NCBI RefSeq assembly: GCF_003789055.1
Contig: NZ_ML119089.1
Location: 62,001-126,000 of the forward strand
From: Histidinibacterium lentulum
GTDB lineage: Bacteria; Pseudomonadota; Alphaproteobacteria; Rhodobacterales; Rhodobacteraceae
Length of the DNA: 64,000 bases
Direction of reading: 5' to 3'
The notes under the pieces were generated by a model. The model saw only the letters and a list, made by a program, of their open reading frames with translations. It ran no database searches and was not told the DNA's origin. The position numbers and the translations under genes are program-made. Shown here one piece after another: positions 10,412 to 19,256 of this stretch. Position 1 is the first letter of the stretch. Each line of letters starts with the position of its first letter.

Positions 10412-11452
10412 TCAGCCCCCCACGGTCCAGCGCGCCCAGGCACCGCCCAGAACCTCGAACTTGGCGAGGAAGGACACGATCACCACCCAGGCGAGCGACA
10501 TCGGCAGGAACACCTTCCACCCGAGCCGCATCAGCTGATCGTAGCGGTAGCGGGGCGTGATCGCCTTCACCATCGCGAAGATGAAGAAGCAGAACACCAT
10601 CTTGCCGGCCATCCAAAGCACGCCGTCCGGCAGGCCCGGGATCGGCGAGAGCCAGCCTCCGAGGAACAGAAGGCTGACAAGGGCGCACATCAGCACCACG
10701 GCCATCAGCTCCCCGATCATGAACAAGAGGAACGGCGTCGAGGAATACTCCACCTGGTAGCCTGCCACGAGTTCCGATTCCGCCTCGGGCAGGTCGAACG
10801 GCGGCCGGTTCGTTTCGGCCAGCGCCGAGATGAAGAACAGGAACAGCATCGGGAAATGCGCGAGCCAGTACCAGTTGAAGATGCCCCAGTCGCCATCCTG
10901 CGCCCGCACGATGTCCGTCAGGTTCAGCGAGCCGGTGGAGATGATGACCCCGATGATGATGAGCCCGATGGACACTTCGTAGGAGATCATCTGCGCCGCC
11001 GACCGCAGGCTGCCCAGGAACGGATACTTGGAGTTCGACGCCCAGCCGCCCATGATCACGCCGTAGACCTCGAGGCTCGAGATCGCGAAGATGTAGAGCA
11101 GCGCCACGTTGAGATCGGCCAGAACCCAGCCATCGTTGAACGGGATCACGGCCCAGGCGACGATCGGCACGATGAAGGCGATCATCGGCGCGAGGAAGAA
11201 GACCGACTTGTCGGCGCCCGCGGGCACCACGATTTCCTTGACGATGTATTTCAGAAAATCGGCGAAGGACTGCAGCAGGCCGAAGGCGCCCACGATGTTC
11301 GGCCCGCGCCGCATCTGCACCGCGGCCCACACCTTGCGGTCGGCATACATCAGGAAGGCCAGGCTCACGAGGATCGGAACCAGCACCAGCAGGCACTGCC
11401 CCAGCACCAGCAGCACGATGCCCAGATTGGTGGTGGTAAAGAAGTCTACCAT
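10412..11452 (-). CDS. nuoH: NADH-quinone oxidoreductase subunit H
   Basis: NuoH forms most of the quinone-binding chamber at the junction of the peripheral and membrane arms. The 346-residue, eight-helix protein has the family signatures [22 protein letters not shown] (loop 1, about residues 49-70) and [20 protein letters not shown] (acidic loop, about residues 215-235). Length and termini are normal. The lipoprotein gene ends 21 bp upstream of its start and the micro-ORF begins 2 bp downstream. Confidence 0.97.
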   Translation of the reverse strand: MVDFFTTTNLGIVLLVLGQCLLVLVPILVSLAFLMYADRKVWAAVQMRRGPNIVGAFGLLQSFADFLKYIVKEIVVPAGADKSVFFLAPMIAFIVPIVAWAVIPFNDGWVLADLNVALLYIFAISSLEVYGVIMGGWASNSKYPFLGSLRSAAQMISYEVSIGLIIIGVIISTGSLNLTDIVRAQDGDWGIFNWYWLAHFPMLFLFFISALAETNRPPFDLPEAESELVAGYQVEYSSTPFLLFMIGELMAVVLMCALVSLLFLGGWLSPIPGLPDGVLWMAGKMVFCFFIFAMVKAITPRYRYDQLMRLGWKVFLPMSLAWVVIVSFLAKFEVLGGAWARWTVGG

Positions 11453-11473
11453 GGAAATCCTTCCGATCCTCCG

Positions 11474-11869
11474 TCAGACCGTCGGAACGCCGGCGCGTTC
11501 GCAGGTTGCGACGGTAAAGCCCGCGTCGATGGTCTGCAGGCCCTGGGGCAGGCCCGGCGAGACGGTGTAAACAGCATCCGCAGTCCAGTTTCCACCCTCT
11601 TCCTCCACTGTTGTCCTGACGTGCCGGACAAAGTCGAAGCCGCGGATGAGAGCATACTGCGCAGCCGCGCATTCCGCATAGAGACGCAGGTCGACGGGAC
11701 CCTCGGCGCCGCGCATCGAGACGCGGAAATTCACCAGATCGTCGTCGAGTAGCCGCGTTTGTATGCCGCCGTACACCTTTTGTGCCGCCGGTTGCCCGAG
11801 CCGCCCCGTCTCGGCGCCGCAGCCGCCCACCGCGACCAACGCAAGGCCTGCGGCGACGCGCCGCAGCAT
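11474..11869 (-). CDS. Hypothetical lipoprotein in nuo cluster
   Basis: Start chosen at the ATG at 11869 because it gives a clean lipoprotein signal: MLRRVAAGLALVAVGGC, lipobox VGGC with Cys at 17. A longer frame starts at 11932, overlapping the nuoG stop by 4 bp. It matches the coupling seen elsewhere in the operon but would put 21 extra residues before the signal. The mature part (~115 aa) has two further cysteines (YAECAAAQ and VATCERAG). Predicted membrane-anchored in the periplasm. Family not recognised; it may be an accessory factor co-expressed with complex I. Confidence 0.7.
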   Translation of the reverse strand: MLRRVAAGLALVAVGGCGAETGRLGQPAAQKVYGGIQTRLLDDDLVNFRVSMRGAEGPVDLRLYAECAAAQYALIRGFDFVRHVRTTVEEEGGNWTADAVYTVSPGLPQGLQTIDAGFTVATCERAGVPTV

Positions 11870-11928
11870 GGTGCTCCGCGCGCGCCCCGCTCGAAGGTCA
11901 TCGCCCACCCCGGCGACCCTCACGGACG

Positions 11929-13950
11929 TCATTCCGCGGCGATCGGCGCCTCGGCCCGGTCGCGGGCCGATCTCGAGAGTTCCGCCATCAGCGCGCTCGC
12001 CCGGGCGATCGGGTTGGTCAGGTAGAAGTCCCGCACCGCCTCTTCGAAATCACCCGAACCCATCGGCCGCTTCTTCATCAGCTTCAGCGGGTTCTCCGGA
12101 ACCTCGTCCAGCTTCGCGAGGTGCGGCACCTCGGCGATCAGCTTCCGCCGCAGCTGCGGCAGGCTGTCATACTCAAGCGGCTGGCCCGCCTCCGCCGACA
12201 GCGCGCGCAGAATCGCCCAGTTCTCCTTGGCCTCGCCCGGCGGATGGACGGCCCGCAGCGCCAGCTGCGGCCGGCCTTCGGTGTTCACGAAAAGACCGTT
12301 CTCCTCGGTATAGGCGGCGGCCGGCAGGATCACGTCCGCGCGGTGCGCGCCGCGGTCGCCGTGGCTGCCCTGGTAGATGACGAACGGTCCTGCGTCGATC
12401 TCCACCTCGTCCGCACCGAGCGAATAGACCACGTCCGCGCCCTCGAGCGCGCCGGGCAGGCCCCCCTTGGAGAAACAGCCGACATCCAGCGCGCCGACAC
12501 GGCTCGCCGCGGTGTGCAGGATGAGGAGACGTCCCTCGATCGCCTCGACCAGTTCAACGACGCGGGCCATGACCGCCAGCCCGTCGCCGCCCTTCAGTGC
12601 CCCCTGCCCGACGATCACGAGCGCGCGTTCCCCCTGCCACGCGGCAAGATCGCCCGAAGCCAGCCGCTCCAGCGCCTCCCGCCCGGTCCCGAGCTCCTCG
12701 ACATCATAGGTCAGCTCGGCGCGAGGGCCGATCCGCGCCACATGGGCACCGCGCAACCAGGCCTTGCGGATGCGCGCGTTCAGCACCGGCGCCTCGTTCC
12801 GCGGGTTCGAGCCGACCAGCAGGATGCGGTCCGCGCCGTCGATGTCGGCGATCCGGGCAGTGCCGGCATAGGCCGCGCGGTTCTGGCCATGGACCATCGC
12901 CCCGTCGACCCGCGCCTCCACGGCGCCGCCCAGCCCCTGCACCAGTTCCCGCAGCGCGAAGGCCGCTTCGGTCGGGGCAAGATCGCCCACGAGACCCGCC
13001 ACCTTCGAGGCGCCCTTCAGCGCCTCGGCGGCCCGGCCAAGCGCCTCGGTCCAGCTCGCAGGACGCAGCTTGCCGTTCTCGCGAACATAGGGCCGGTCCA
13101 GTCTCTGCCGCCTGAGCCCGTCCCAGACGAACCGCGACTTGTCCGAGATCCACTCCTCGTTCACGCCGTCGTTGTTGCGCGGAAGGATGCGCATGACCTC
13201 GCGCCCCTTGGTATCCACCCGGATCGCGCTGCCGAGCGCGTCCATCACGTCGACGCTCTCGGTCTTCGTCAGTTCCCAGGGCCGCGCGGTGAAAGCGTAG
13301 GGCTTCGATGTCAGCGCCCCGACCGGGCAGAGATCGATGATGTTGCCCTGCAGGTTCGACTCGAGCGTCTGGTCGAGATACTGCGTGATCTCCGCATCCT
13401 CGCCCCGGCCGGTCTGGCCCATCTGGGTGATCCCCGCCACCTCGGTAGTGAAGCGCACGCAGCGTGTGCAGGAGATGCAGCGCGTCATGTGCGTCTCCAC
13501 GAGCGGACCGAGGTCCAGCTCCTCGGCGGCGCGCTTCGGCTCGCGGTAACGGCTGAAATCGACGCCATAGGCCATGGCCTGGTCCTGAAGATCGCATTCC
13601 CCGCCCTGGTCGCAGATCGGACAGTCGAGCGGGTGGTTGATGAGCAGGAACTCCATCACCCCCTCGCGCGCCTTCTTCACCATGGGGGAATTGGTCTTCA
13701 CCTGCGGCGGCTGGCCCTCGGGGCCGGGACGCAGGTCCTTGACCTGCATGGCGCAGGAGGCGGCGGGCTTGGGCGGGCCGCCCACGACCTCCACAAGGCA
13801 CATCCGGCAGTTTCCGGCGATGGAGAGGCGCTCGTGGTAGCAGAACCGCGGGATCTCGATCCCCGCAACTTCGCAGGCCTGGATGAGCGTCATCGCTCCG
13901 GCCACTTCGATCTCGGTTCCGTCGATGACAACCTTGCGCAGGTCGGACAT
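11929..13950 (-). CDS. nuoG: NADH-quinone oxidoreductase subunit G
   Basis: NuoG holds most of the iron-sulfur chain of the NADH-oxidising module. Starting at the ATG at 13950 (AAGGA ribosome site 8 bases upstream) it has 673 residues. Ligands seen: [2Fe-2S] Cys 37, 48, 51, 66; the His106/Cys110/113/119 [4Fe-4S] site; and Cys 158, 161, 164, 208 for the next [4Fe-4S] cluster. The C-terminal half is a molybdopterin-oxidoreductase-like domain without cofactor. Upstream of it the nuo order is broken: the sugar-type operon lies where the DUF5333-like gene and nuoF would be expected, so nuoG must now depend on another promoter or on read-through. Confidence 0.97.
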   Translation of the reverse strand: MSDLRKVVIDGTEIEVAGAMTLIQACEVAGIEIPRFCYHERLSIAGNCRMCLVEVVGGPPKPAASCAMQVKDLRPGPEGQPPQVKTNSPMVKKAREGVMEFLLINHPLDCPICDQGGECDLQDQAMAYGVDFSRYREPKRAAEELDLGPLVETHMTRCISCTRCVRFTTEVAGITQMGQTGRGEDAEITQYLDQTLESNLQGNIIDLCPVGALTSKPYAFTARPWELTKTESVDVMDALGSAIRVDTKGREVMRILPRNNDGVNEEWISDKSRFVWDGLRRQRLDRPYVRENGKLRPASWTEALGRAAEALKGASKVAGLVGDLAPTEAAFALRELVQGLGGAVEARVDGAMVHGQNRAAYAGTARIADIDGADRILLVGSNPRNEAPVLNARIRKAWLRGAHVARIGPRAELTYDVEELGTGREALERLASGDLAAWQGERALVIVGQGALKGGDGLAVMARVVELVEAIEGRLLILHTAASRVGALDVGCFSKGGLPGALEGADVVYSLGADEVEIDAGPFVIYQGSHGDRGAHRADVILPAAAYTEENGLFVNTEGRPQLALRAVHPPGEAKENWAILRALSAEAGQPLEYDSLPQLRRKLIAEVPHLAKLDEVPENPLKLMKKRPMGSGDFEEAVRDFYLTNPIARASALMAELSRSARDRAEAPIAAE

Positions 13951-14432
13951 GGATCTGGTCCTTCGCAATTCCGGGGCGGCACGCACCGCCGCATCGGTCC
14001 CCGTCTACCCCCTCACAACGCGCGATGCCAGTGCCTGCTCCCTGCCCCGGCGGGCGAAAACGCCGCAACCGGATGCTGTCGGACGGCGCGCCCGGGACGC
14101 GCGCTGTGTCGTCCTCTACTTGGACTTCGGAGTGCATCCGGCGCCGCCTGTGATCGACGCTCCCCCCGCAATCTCGACTGTCCTCTCCGCTTACCCGCCC
14201 CTTTTGGCCGCCCGCGCCGGGCCGGGATGCAGACCGCCATCCCCTCGGCCGTCACGACGTCCAGAAACCCGTCGGCATCCTGGCCCCGGTCCTCGAGAAG
14301 GAGGCTGGCGTACGGTCGCGGACCCGGCAACGCGGGCCCGCCTTTCGCATCGCTCATGCGGCCTGGCGCACTGTGTCTGCCTGGCCGGATGTCCCCCGGC
14401 TATCTCAGCGGCCAAACCCCTCGGGGCTCGAG
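13951..14432. other. 480-bp non-coding junction between nuoG and the sugar operon
   Basis: No intact gene seen on either strand. It holds the nuoG ribosome-binding site (AAGGA at about 13959-13963), a degraded transposase-like segment at 14184-14363 and otherwise nothing recognisable. The sugar operon's last gene ends at 14433, and no T-rich intrinsic terminator is visible after it. No convincing sigma-70 promoter for nuoG was found, so read-through from the sugar operon cannot be excluded. Confidence 0.6.
14184..14363 (-). pseudogene. Degenerate IS5-type transposase remnant
   Basis: About 60 residues resemble the C-terminal half of IS5-family DDE transposases. A DAKG segment (cf. CDAKGRP) is followed, after an apparent ~25-residue deletion, by LLLEDRGQDADGF (cf. 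LLGDRGYDADWF, where the D is catalytic), then VVTAEGMAVCIPARRGRPK (cf. the DKGIxPCIPGRKxRxK motif). The Tyr of DRGYD is Gln here, and the downstream Arg-rich RIE/R-L-K motif is lost. There is no start or neighbouring terminal repeat, so this is a dead fragment. Assignment is by motif memory only. Confidence 0.45.
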
Positions 14433-15515
14433 TCAGGCTCGGCGGATCGTGGCGGCAGCGGCGTCCGCCGCGACGGACTGGATCGCCGCGATCACCGCGA
14501 AGTTGAAGCGCAGGTCCGCGGCTGCAAGCGCATTCGACGGTCGCCCCGCGACCGCCGCCGCCATGGCAAGGAGCGGCTGGTGATGGAAATGCGGATGCTC
14601 CCCCATCGGCAGGGTCTCGACCTCGCGCTCGACCTTGCCGCCGCCGTCGACGAACCGGGTTACGCGCGTGGCGTCGCCATCGTAGGGCGGCAGCCATTGC
14701 CACGACAGGCCCCCGGTCGTCCCTTCGACCGAGAGTTCGGCATGGGCCGGTCCGTTCACCCCGTTCGCCCGTTCGTAGAGGCAGGGCACCGTGGCGCCGT
14801 CCGGCAGGACAAGCCGGAGCATCGCCGCGACGTGGCTCTCCACCCGCGGGGGATGATCCGGGGGATCGTCCCGCCCTTCGATCCGCGCCAGATGGGCCGC
14901 GTCCACCCTTACCTCCGTCGGGCGGAGCACGTCGAACAGCATGGCGAGGTCGTAGACCGACCAGTCGACCAGGACGCCGCCCCCCGCAAGATCCGGGTCG
15001 AGGAACCATCGGCTCGCCGGCTGGTATTCGATCCCCGGCCGGCCCCGCACGCTCCGGTGGATCATGCGGACGAGATTGAGCTGCCCGAGCGCCCCTTCCC
15101 CGATCAGCGCCGAGGCCCTCCGCATCGACGGCTGACCGTTGAAGCGGATCGCGCAGTCGCCGAGGCGTCGGCCCGCGGTCTCGGCCGCGGCGAGCATCCC
15201 GTCGAGTTCGGCGAGGGTGCGCGCAACCGGCTTTTCGCAGAGCACGTGAAAGCCGGCCTCGAAGGCCATGAGCGTCATCGGCGCATGGAGCCACGGCGGC
15301 ACCGCCACGACGACGATGTCGTCCCGGCCGGCCGGGGCTGAGGCGAGCATCGCCTCCGGCGTCTCGAAGATCCCGGCCTCTGGATAGGCCGCCGAGAAGC
15401 GGGCCCGGGCCTCGGCCGATGGGTCCGCGGCAAGGATCGCCTCCGCCGGGATCAGGCGGGCGGCCGCGGCGTGATGGTGGGCGATCGCGCCCGCACCGAT
15501 GAGAAGGACCCGCAT
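14433..15515 (-). CDS. Gfo/Idh/MocA-family NAD(P)-dependent oxidoreductase
   Basis: Cytoplasmic dehydrogenase of 360 residues, normal for the family. The N-terminal Rossmann domain opens with VLLIGAGAIAHHHAAAARLI (GxGxxxxxH). The substrate-domain signature CEKPVA is at about residues 94-99, with the catalytic-Lys-type EKP present. Such enzymes oxidise or reduce sugars, inositols or sugar acids. It is the last gene of the sugar operon, 3 bp behind the TIM-barrel isomerase, which points to catabolism of an imported polyol or sugar. The exact substrate cannot be read from the sequence. Confidence 0.9.
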   Translation of the reverse strand: MRVLLIGAGAIAHHHAAAARLIPAEAILAADPSAEARARFSAAYPEAGIFETPEAMLASAPAGRDDIVVVAVPPWLHAPMTLMAFEAGFHVLCEKPVARTLAELDGMLAAAETAGRRLGDCAIRFNGQPSMRRASALIGEGALGQLNLVRMIHRSVRGRPGIEYQPASRWFLDPDLAGGGVLVDWSVYDLAMLFDVLRPTEVRVDAAHLARIEGRDDPPDHPPRVESHVAAMLRLVLPDGATVPCLYERANGVNGPAHAELSVEGTTGGLSWQWLPPYDGDATRVTRFVDGGGKVEREVETLPMGEHPHFHHQPLLAMAAAVAGRPSNALAAADLRFNFAVIAAIQSVAADAAAATIRRA

Positions 15516-15518
15516 CGC

Positions 15519-16340
15519 TCAGGCTCCGATCGGGCCGAAGAGGCGGGCCACAGTCTCGACGGAGGCCGCATGGGCTGCGATCAGCTCCATCGTCATCGGC
15601 GTTCCGTCCTCGTAGGCATGCTCGATCACGAGCAGCGGTCGTGCCCCCTGCTCGGCCAGCATCTCCGCGACGCGCGCGAGATCGATGTCCCCCTCGCCGA
15701 TGGACTGGTCCCAGACGCCGCCGCGGCTCTGCCGCAGGTGGAGCTCGGAGACGCGGGAGCCGTAGAGGCGGATCACGTCCTCCAGCGCGACCATCGAGTT
15801 TCCGGCCCCGCGCCAGATCCAGTGAACGTCGAGGCAGAGCCGGACCGCCGCGGGATCGGTCGCCGCGAGCATGTGGTGGAACTCGCGGGCCGCGGCCCGC
15901 ATCTCGGGCGCATGGGTATGGAAGAGCAGCTCCGCCCCTCGCTCCGCCAGCGACCGGCCGAGCGACTCGAGCGCTGTGCGCTGGATCCGGAGCTGCGCGT
16001 CGGACTTGAGCGCGCCCTCGGGTAGCGGATCGGGATTGGAAATGTAGCGCGCCACTCCGTGCGGCTGAAGGACGTCGGCAATGGCCAGTGCCGTCTCGGT
16101 GGCCTCCCGGGCCGGCGCCTCGTCGTGGAAGGCGCCGAAGACGTAGACCGACCCCATCGACAGCCCCTCGGCGGCCGCATCCTCGGCCACGCCGGCGGCC
16201 TCTTCTGGGGTCCGCACCGCGTCCTCCCAGCCAGTCAGGCCCGCCTCACGCGCGGACCGCATTGCCGCGCGCCGGTCGAAGGGCCGGTCCGCAAGCTGCG
16301 CGAGCTGCTTCCAGCCGTAGACGTTGGTTCCGATAAACAT
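15519..16340 (-). CDS. Sugar phosphate isomerase/epimerase (xylose-isomerase-like TIM barrel)
   Basis: 273-residue cytoplasmic protein of the AP-endonuclease-2/IolE-like TIM-barrel family. Metal-site segments are visible: LLFHTHAPEM (His) near the middle, LCLDVHWIW (Asp/His) and HLRQSRGG plus VIEHAYED near the C-terminus. Members are inosose dehydratases, ketose epimerases or hydroxypyruvate isomerases. Sitting between the ABC ATPase gene (40 bp) and the Gfo/Idh/MocA gene (3 bp), it likely interconverts or dehydrates the imported sugar or its keto form. Substrate unknown. Confidence 0.87.
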   Translation of the reverse strand: MFIGTNVYGWKQLAQLADRPFDRRAAMRSAREAGLTGWEDAVRTPEEAAGVAEDAAAEGLSMGSVYVFGAFHDEAPAREATETALAIADVLQPHGVARYISNPDPLPEGALKSDAQLRIQRTALESLGRSLAERGAELLFHTHAPEMRAAAREFHHMLAATDPAAVRLCLDVHWIWRGAGNSMVALEDVIRLYGSRVSELHLRQSRGGVWDQSIGEGDIDLARVAEMLAEQGARPLLVIEHAYEDGTPMTMELIAAHAASVETVARLFGPIGA

Positions 16341-16380
16341 GATCCGCTCCGAGCAATCAGTGAATGGGATGGCCGCGCCC

Positions 16381-17451
16381 CTAGAGCCGCGCGCCGCTGT
16401 CGGGGTCGAAGAGCGAGACGCCCTCGATCTCGAAGTCGAGGTGAAGGGATTGCGGCAGCCCGGCCGCCGCCTCCGGCGTGAGCCGGGCCGACAGCCGCTG
16501 TCCCGAGAGTTCTGCCCAGACGAGCGTGTCCGCGCCGTGGGGCTCTATGCCGCGCAGGCGCGCAGCGACGGTGGCGGTGCCGGGGACGGGCGCGACGCTC
16601 ACGCGCTCGGGCCGGACGCCGAAGACGACGGACCCGGTCCGGGGCGCACTGCGCCAGGCATAGTCCGGGACCGCCACGGTATTCTCGCCGATCCTGACGC
16701 GATCCGGCGCGACGAGCTCGCCCTCGAGGAAGCTCATCGCCGGGGCACCGACGAAGTCGGCCACGAACCGGGTCGCGGGCCGGCGGTAGATCTCGTCGGG
16801 CGTGTCGACCTGCTGGATCACGCCCGCGTCCATCACGGCGATCCGTGTGGCAAGCGTCATCGCCTCGATCTGGTCGTGCGTGACGAAGACGAAGGTGACG
16901 CCCAGACGCTCGTGAAGCGCCTTGATCTCGTTCCGCATCTCGGTGCGGAGCTTGGCATCCAGGTTCGACAGGGGCTCATCGAAGAGGAAGAGCCGCGCCT
17001 TCCGCACGAGGGAGCGTCCGATCGCGACCCGCTGGCGCTGCCCGCCCGAGAGCTGGCCGGGCTTGCGGTCGAGGAGATGGCCGATCTGCAGGAGGTCGGC
17101 CGCCCAGCGCACGCGCTCCTCCTGCTCGGCACGGCTCGCGCCGACCACGCGGAGCGCGAAGGCCATGTTCGCCCGCGCCGTCATCGTCGGGTAGAGCGCG
17201 TAGGACTGGAAGACCATGCCGATCTCGCGCGCGCTGGGCTCCAGCCGCGTGACGTCGCGGTCGTCGAACAGGATGCGCCCGGCCTGCACTTGGTCGAGCC
17301 CGGCGATGGCGGAGAGCAGCGTCGATTTCCCGCAGCCGGACGGGCCGAGCAGAACGAGGAACTCGCCGTCTGCTATGTCGAGCGAGATGTCCTTCAGAAC
17401 GGCATGGGCTCCGTAGCTTCGGACGAGATTCTCGATTCGGACGCGGGTCAT
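16381..17451 (-). CDS. Sugar ABC transporter ATP-binding protein (UgpC/MalK-like)
   Basis: 356-residue cytoplasmic ATPase of the carbohydrate-uptake CUT1 type. Walker A GPSGCGKST (about residues 36-44), Q-loop VFQSYALYP, signature LSGGQRQRVAIGRSL, Walker B LFLFDEPLSNLDAKLR and H-loop THDQ are all intact. A C-terminal TOBE/MalK regulatory domain follows from about residue 240 (GVRPERVSV). The ATG at 17451 is the normal family start. It follows the MalG-like permease by 5 bp and energises the two permeases upstream. Confidence 0.94.
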   Translation of the reverse strand: MTRVRIENLVRSYGAHAVLKDISLDIADGEFLVLLGPSGCGKSTLLSAIAGLDQVQAGRILFDDRDVTRLEPSAREIGMVFQSYALYPTMTARANMAFALRVVGASRAEQEERVRWAADLLQIGHLLDRKPGQLSGGQRQRVAIGRSLVRKARLFLFDEPLSNLDAKLRTEMRNEIKALHERLGVTFVFVTHDQIEAMTLATRIAVMDAGVIQQVDTPDEIYRRPATRFVADFVGAPAMSFLEGELVAPDRVRIGENTVAVPDYAWRSAPRTGSVVFGVRPERVSVAPVPGTATVAARLRGIEPHGADTLVWAELSGQRLSARLTPEAAAGLPQSLHLDFEIEGVSLFDPDSGARL

Positions 17452-17456
17452 GGAGC

Positions 17457-18317
17457 CTATCCCTTCACGGCCCCGGCGGTCACGCCGCGGACGAAGTACT
17501 TGCCGGACAAGAGGTAGAGGAGGAGCGGCGGCAGCGCCGTCAGCAGCGTCGCGGCCATGTTGACGTTCTGCTCGGGCACGCCGCTCGACGCGGTGGCGGA
17601 CAGCGAGGCGACCGAGACGGTCATGGGTTGCCAGTTCTGGCCGCTGAAGATCAGACCGAGGAGGTAGTCGTTCCAGACGCCGGTGACGGAGAGGATACCC
17701 GCCACGATCGCCACATTGAGCGACAGGGGAAGGATGACCAGCCGCCAGATCTGGAAGAAGCCGGCGCCGTCGACCCGCGCCGCCTTGATCAGTTCGGGCG
17801 GCAGGCCGACGTAGTAGTTGCGGAAGATCAGCGTCAGGATCGGCAGCCCGAAGAGGACGTGGACGATCACCACGGCGGCCAGCGTCTGGTGGATGCCGCC
17901 GACCGCGAACATCCGCACCAGCGGGTAGATCATGATCTGGTAGGGCACAAAGGCCCCGACGAGCAGGAGGCCGAGGACGAGTCCCGCCCGGCGGAGGTTC
18001 CACAGCGCGAGCGCAAAACCGTTCAGCGAGGCGAGGAGCAGCGAGATAGACGTCGCGAGCGCGGTGATGACCACCGAGTTCCAGAACCGGCCGCCGATGC
18101 CGTTGCAGTCGCGACCGATGCAGGCGCTCGACCACGCCTTGGAGAAGGCCTCGAGATCGGGCGAGCGCGGCAGGAGGAAGATCGAGGCCCCCCGCGCCTC
18201 GTCGGCGTCCTTGAGCGCGGTCAGGACCACGATGACCAGCGGGATCGCGAAGAAAAGCGCGGTCGTCACGAGGAAGAGATAGAGGCCGATGCGGCCTGCG
18301 CGTCCGGCGGGCGTCAT
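17457..18317 (-). CDS. Sugar ABC transporter permease (MalG-like)
   Basis: 286-residue inner-membrane protein with six predicted helices. It has the EAA coupling loop for the ATPase (ELIKAARVDGAGFFQIWRLV, about residues 184-203). The N-terminus TAGxxGRIGLYLFLVTTALFFAIPL is typical of CUT1 MalG-type permeases. It overlaps the MalF-like permease by 4 bp (ATGA) and is followed by the ATPase after 5 bp. An extended periplasmic segment between helices 1 and 2 contains two cysteines (CIGRDCNG). Confidence 0.93.
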   Translation of the reverse strand: MTPAGRAGRIGLYLFLVTTALFFAIPLVIVVLTALKDADEARGASIFLLPRSPDLEAFSKAWSSACIGRDCNGIGGRFWNSVVITALATSISLLLASLNGFALALWNLRRAGLVLGLLLVGAFVPYQIMIYPLVRMFAVGGIHQTLAAVVIVHVLFGLPILTLIFRNYYVGLPPELIKAARVDGAGFFQIWRLVILPLSLNVAIVAGILSVTGVWNDYLLGLIFSGQNWQPMTVSVASLSATASSGVPEQNVNMAATLLTALPPLLLYLLSGKYFVRGVTAGAVKG

Positions 18318-19183
18318 GCCGCCTCTCCCCGCCGCCGCAGAAGCCCGACGAGGGCGAAGAGGACCACGACGGTCAGGAGGAGGAGCGTCGCCGCCGCCGA
18401 GGCAAGCCCCACGCTCTGCCGCTCGAAGTAGTGGTCGACGATGAACTTGGCAGGCACGTCGGTGGAGAAACCCGGTCCGCCCCCCGTCAGCGCCACGACG
18501 AGGTCATAGCTGCGGACCACGTTCATGCCGAGAAGCACGAGGCAGGTGACGACCATCGGCCAGAGCATCGGCAGGACGACATGCCGGTACATCCGGTGCC
18601 GTGGGATGCCGTCGACGCGCCCGGCCCGCCAGATCTCCTGGTCGACCGATTGCAGTCCGGCGAAGAGGATTACCATGACGAGTCCCGCCGAATGCCAGAC
18701 TCCGGCGATGACAAGGGTGAAGATCGCCCGCTCGGGACTCGACAGCAGGTCGAGCGAGAAGGACTCGAAGCCCAACGAACGGACGTAGTCCTGCAGCCCC
18801 GTCGTGGGGTTGAGCAGCCATCGCCAGGCCAGGCCGGTGACGATGAAGGACAACGCGATGGGGTAGAGGAAGATCGTCTGGTAGACGCTGCGCCCCTTCA
18901 CCCCCTGGTCGAGCGCGATCGCGAGCAGAAGCCCCGCGGCGAGGCAGAAGCCGATGTAGAGCCCGCCGAACACGAACAGGTTCGTGTAGGCGACCTGCCA
19001 GCGTTCGGTGGAAAGCAGCCGCTCGTACATGTCGAGACCCGCCCAGCGAGAGACCGGGAGGATGCGCGAGGGAGTGAAGGACAGGCCGATCGTCCAGAGA
19101 ATCGATCCGTAGTAGCCGACGACCGTCAGCAGGATCGTGGGCACGAGCACGAATCGTGCCGTCGCCTGGGGTGTAATCGCCAT
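18314..19183 (-). CDS. Sugar ABC transporter permease (MalF-like)
   Basis: 289-residue inner-membrane permease with six predicted helices and the EAA loop EIWRAGRVDGIPRHRMYRHV at about residues 190-210. It is the compact CUT1 MalF type without the long periplasmic insertion of E. coli MalF. The start at 19183 lies 73 bp after the binding-protein gene. That is the widest gap in the operon and a usual place for a processing or attenuation hairpin, although none was clear. It pairs with the MalG-like subunit. Confidence 0.93.
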   Translation of the reverse strand: MAITPQATARFVLVPTILLTVVGYYGSILWTIGLSFTPSRILPVSRWAGLDMYERLLSTERWQVAYTNLFVFGGLYIGFCLAAGLLLAIALDQGVKGRSVYQTIFLYPIALSFIVTGLAWRWLLNPTTGLQDYVRSLGFESFSLDLLSSPERAIFTLVIAGVWHSAGLVMVILFAGLQSVDQEIWRAGRVDGIPRHRMYRHVVLPMLWPMVVTCLVLLGMNVVRSYDLVVALTGGGPGFSTDVPAKFIVDHYFERQSVGLASAAATLLLLTVVVLFALVGLLRRRGEAA

Positions 19184-19256
19184 GGGCGGTGCCTTCCGGG
19201 ATCGGCAGGGCGGCCGGTTCGGCCGCCCTGCCCGTTCCGAAGCGAGGGAGGACGCT

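Noticed and set aside
9344-11752. 802-codon plus-strand frame opposite nuoI and nuoH
   Set aside because: Shadow frame; nuoI cluster motifs and nuoH signatures on the minus strand are decisive.
11782-14583. 933-codon plus-strand frame opposite nuoG
   Set aside because: Low-complexity Arg/Ala/Gly shadow; nuoG has all iron-sulfur ligands.
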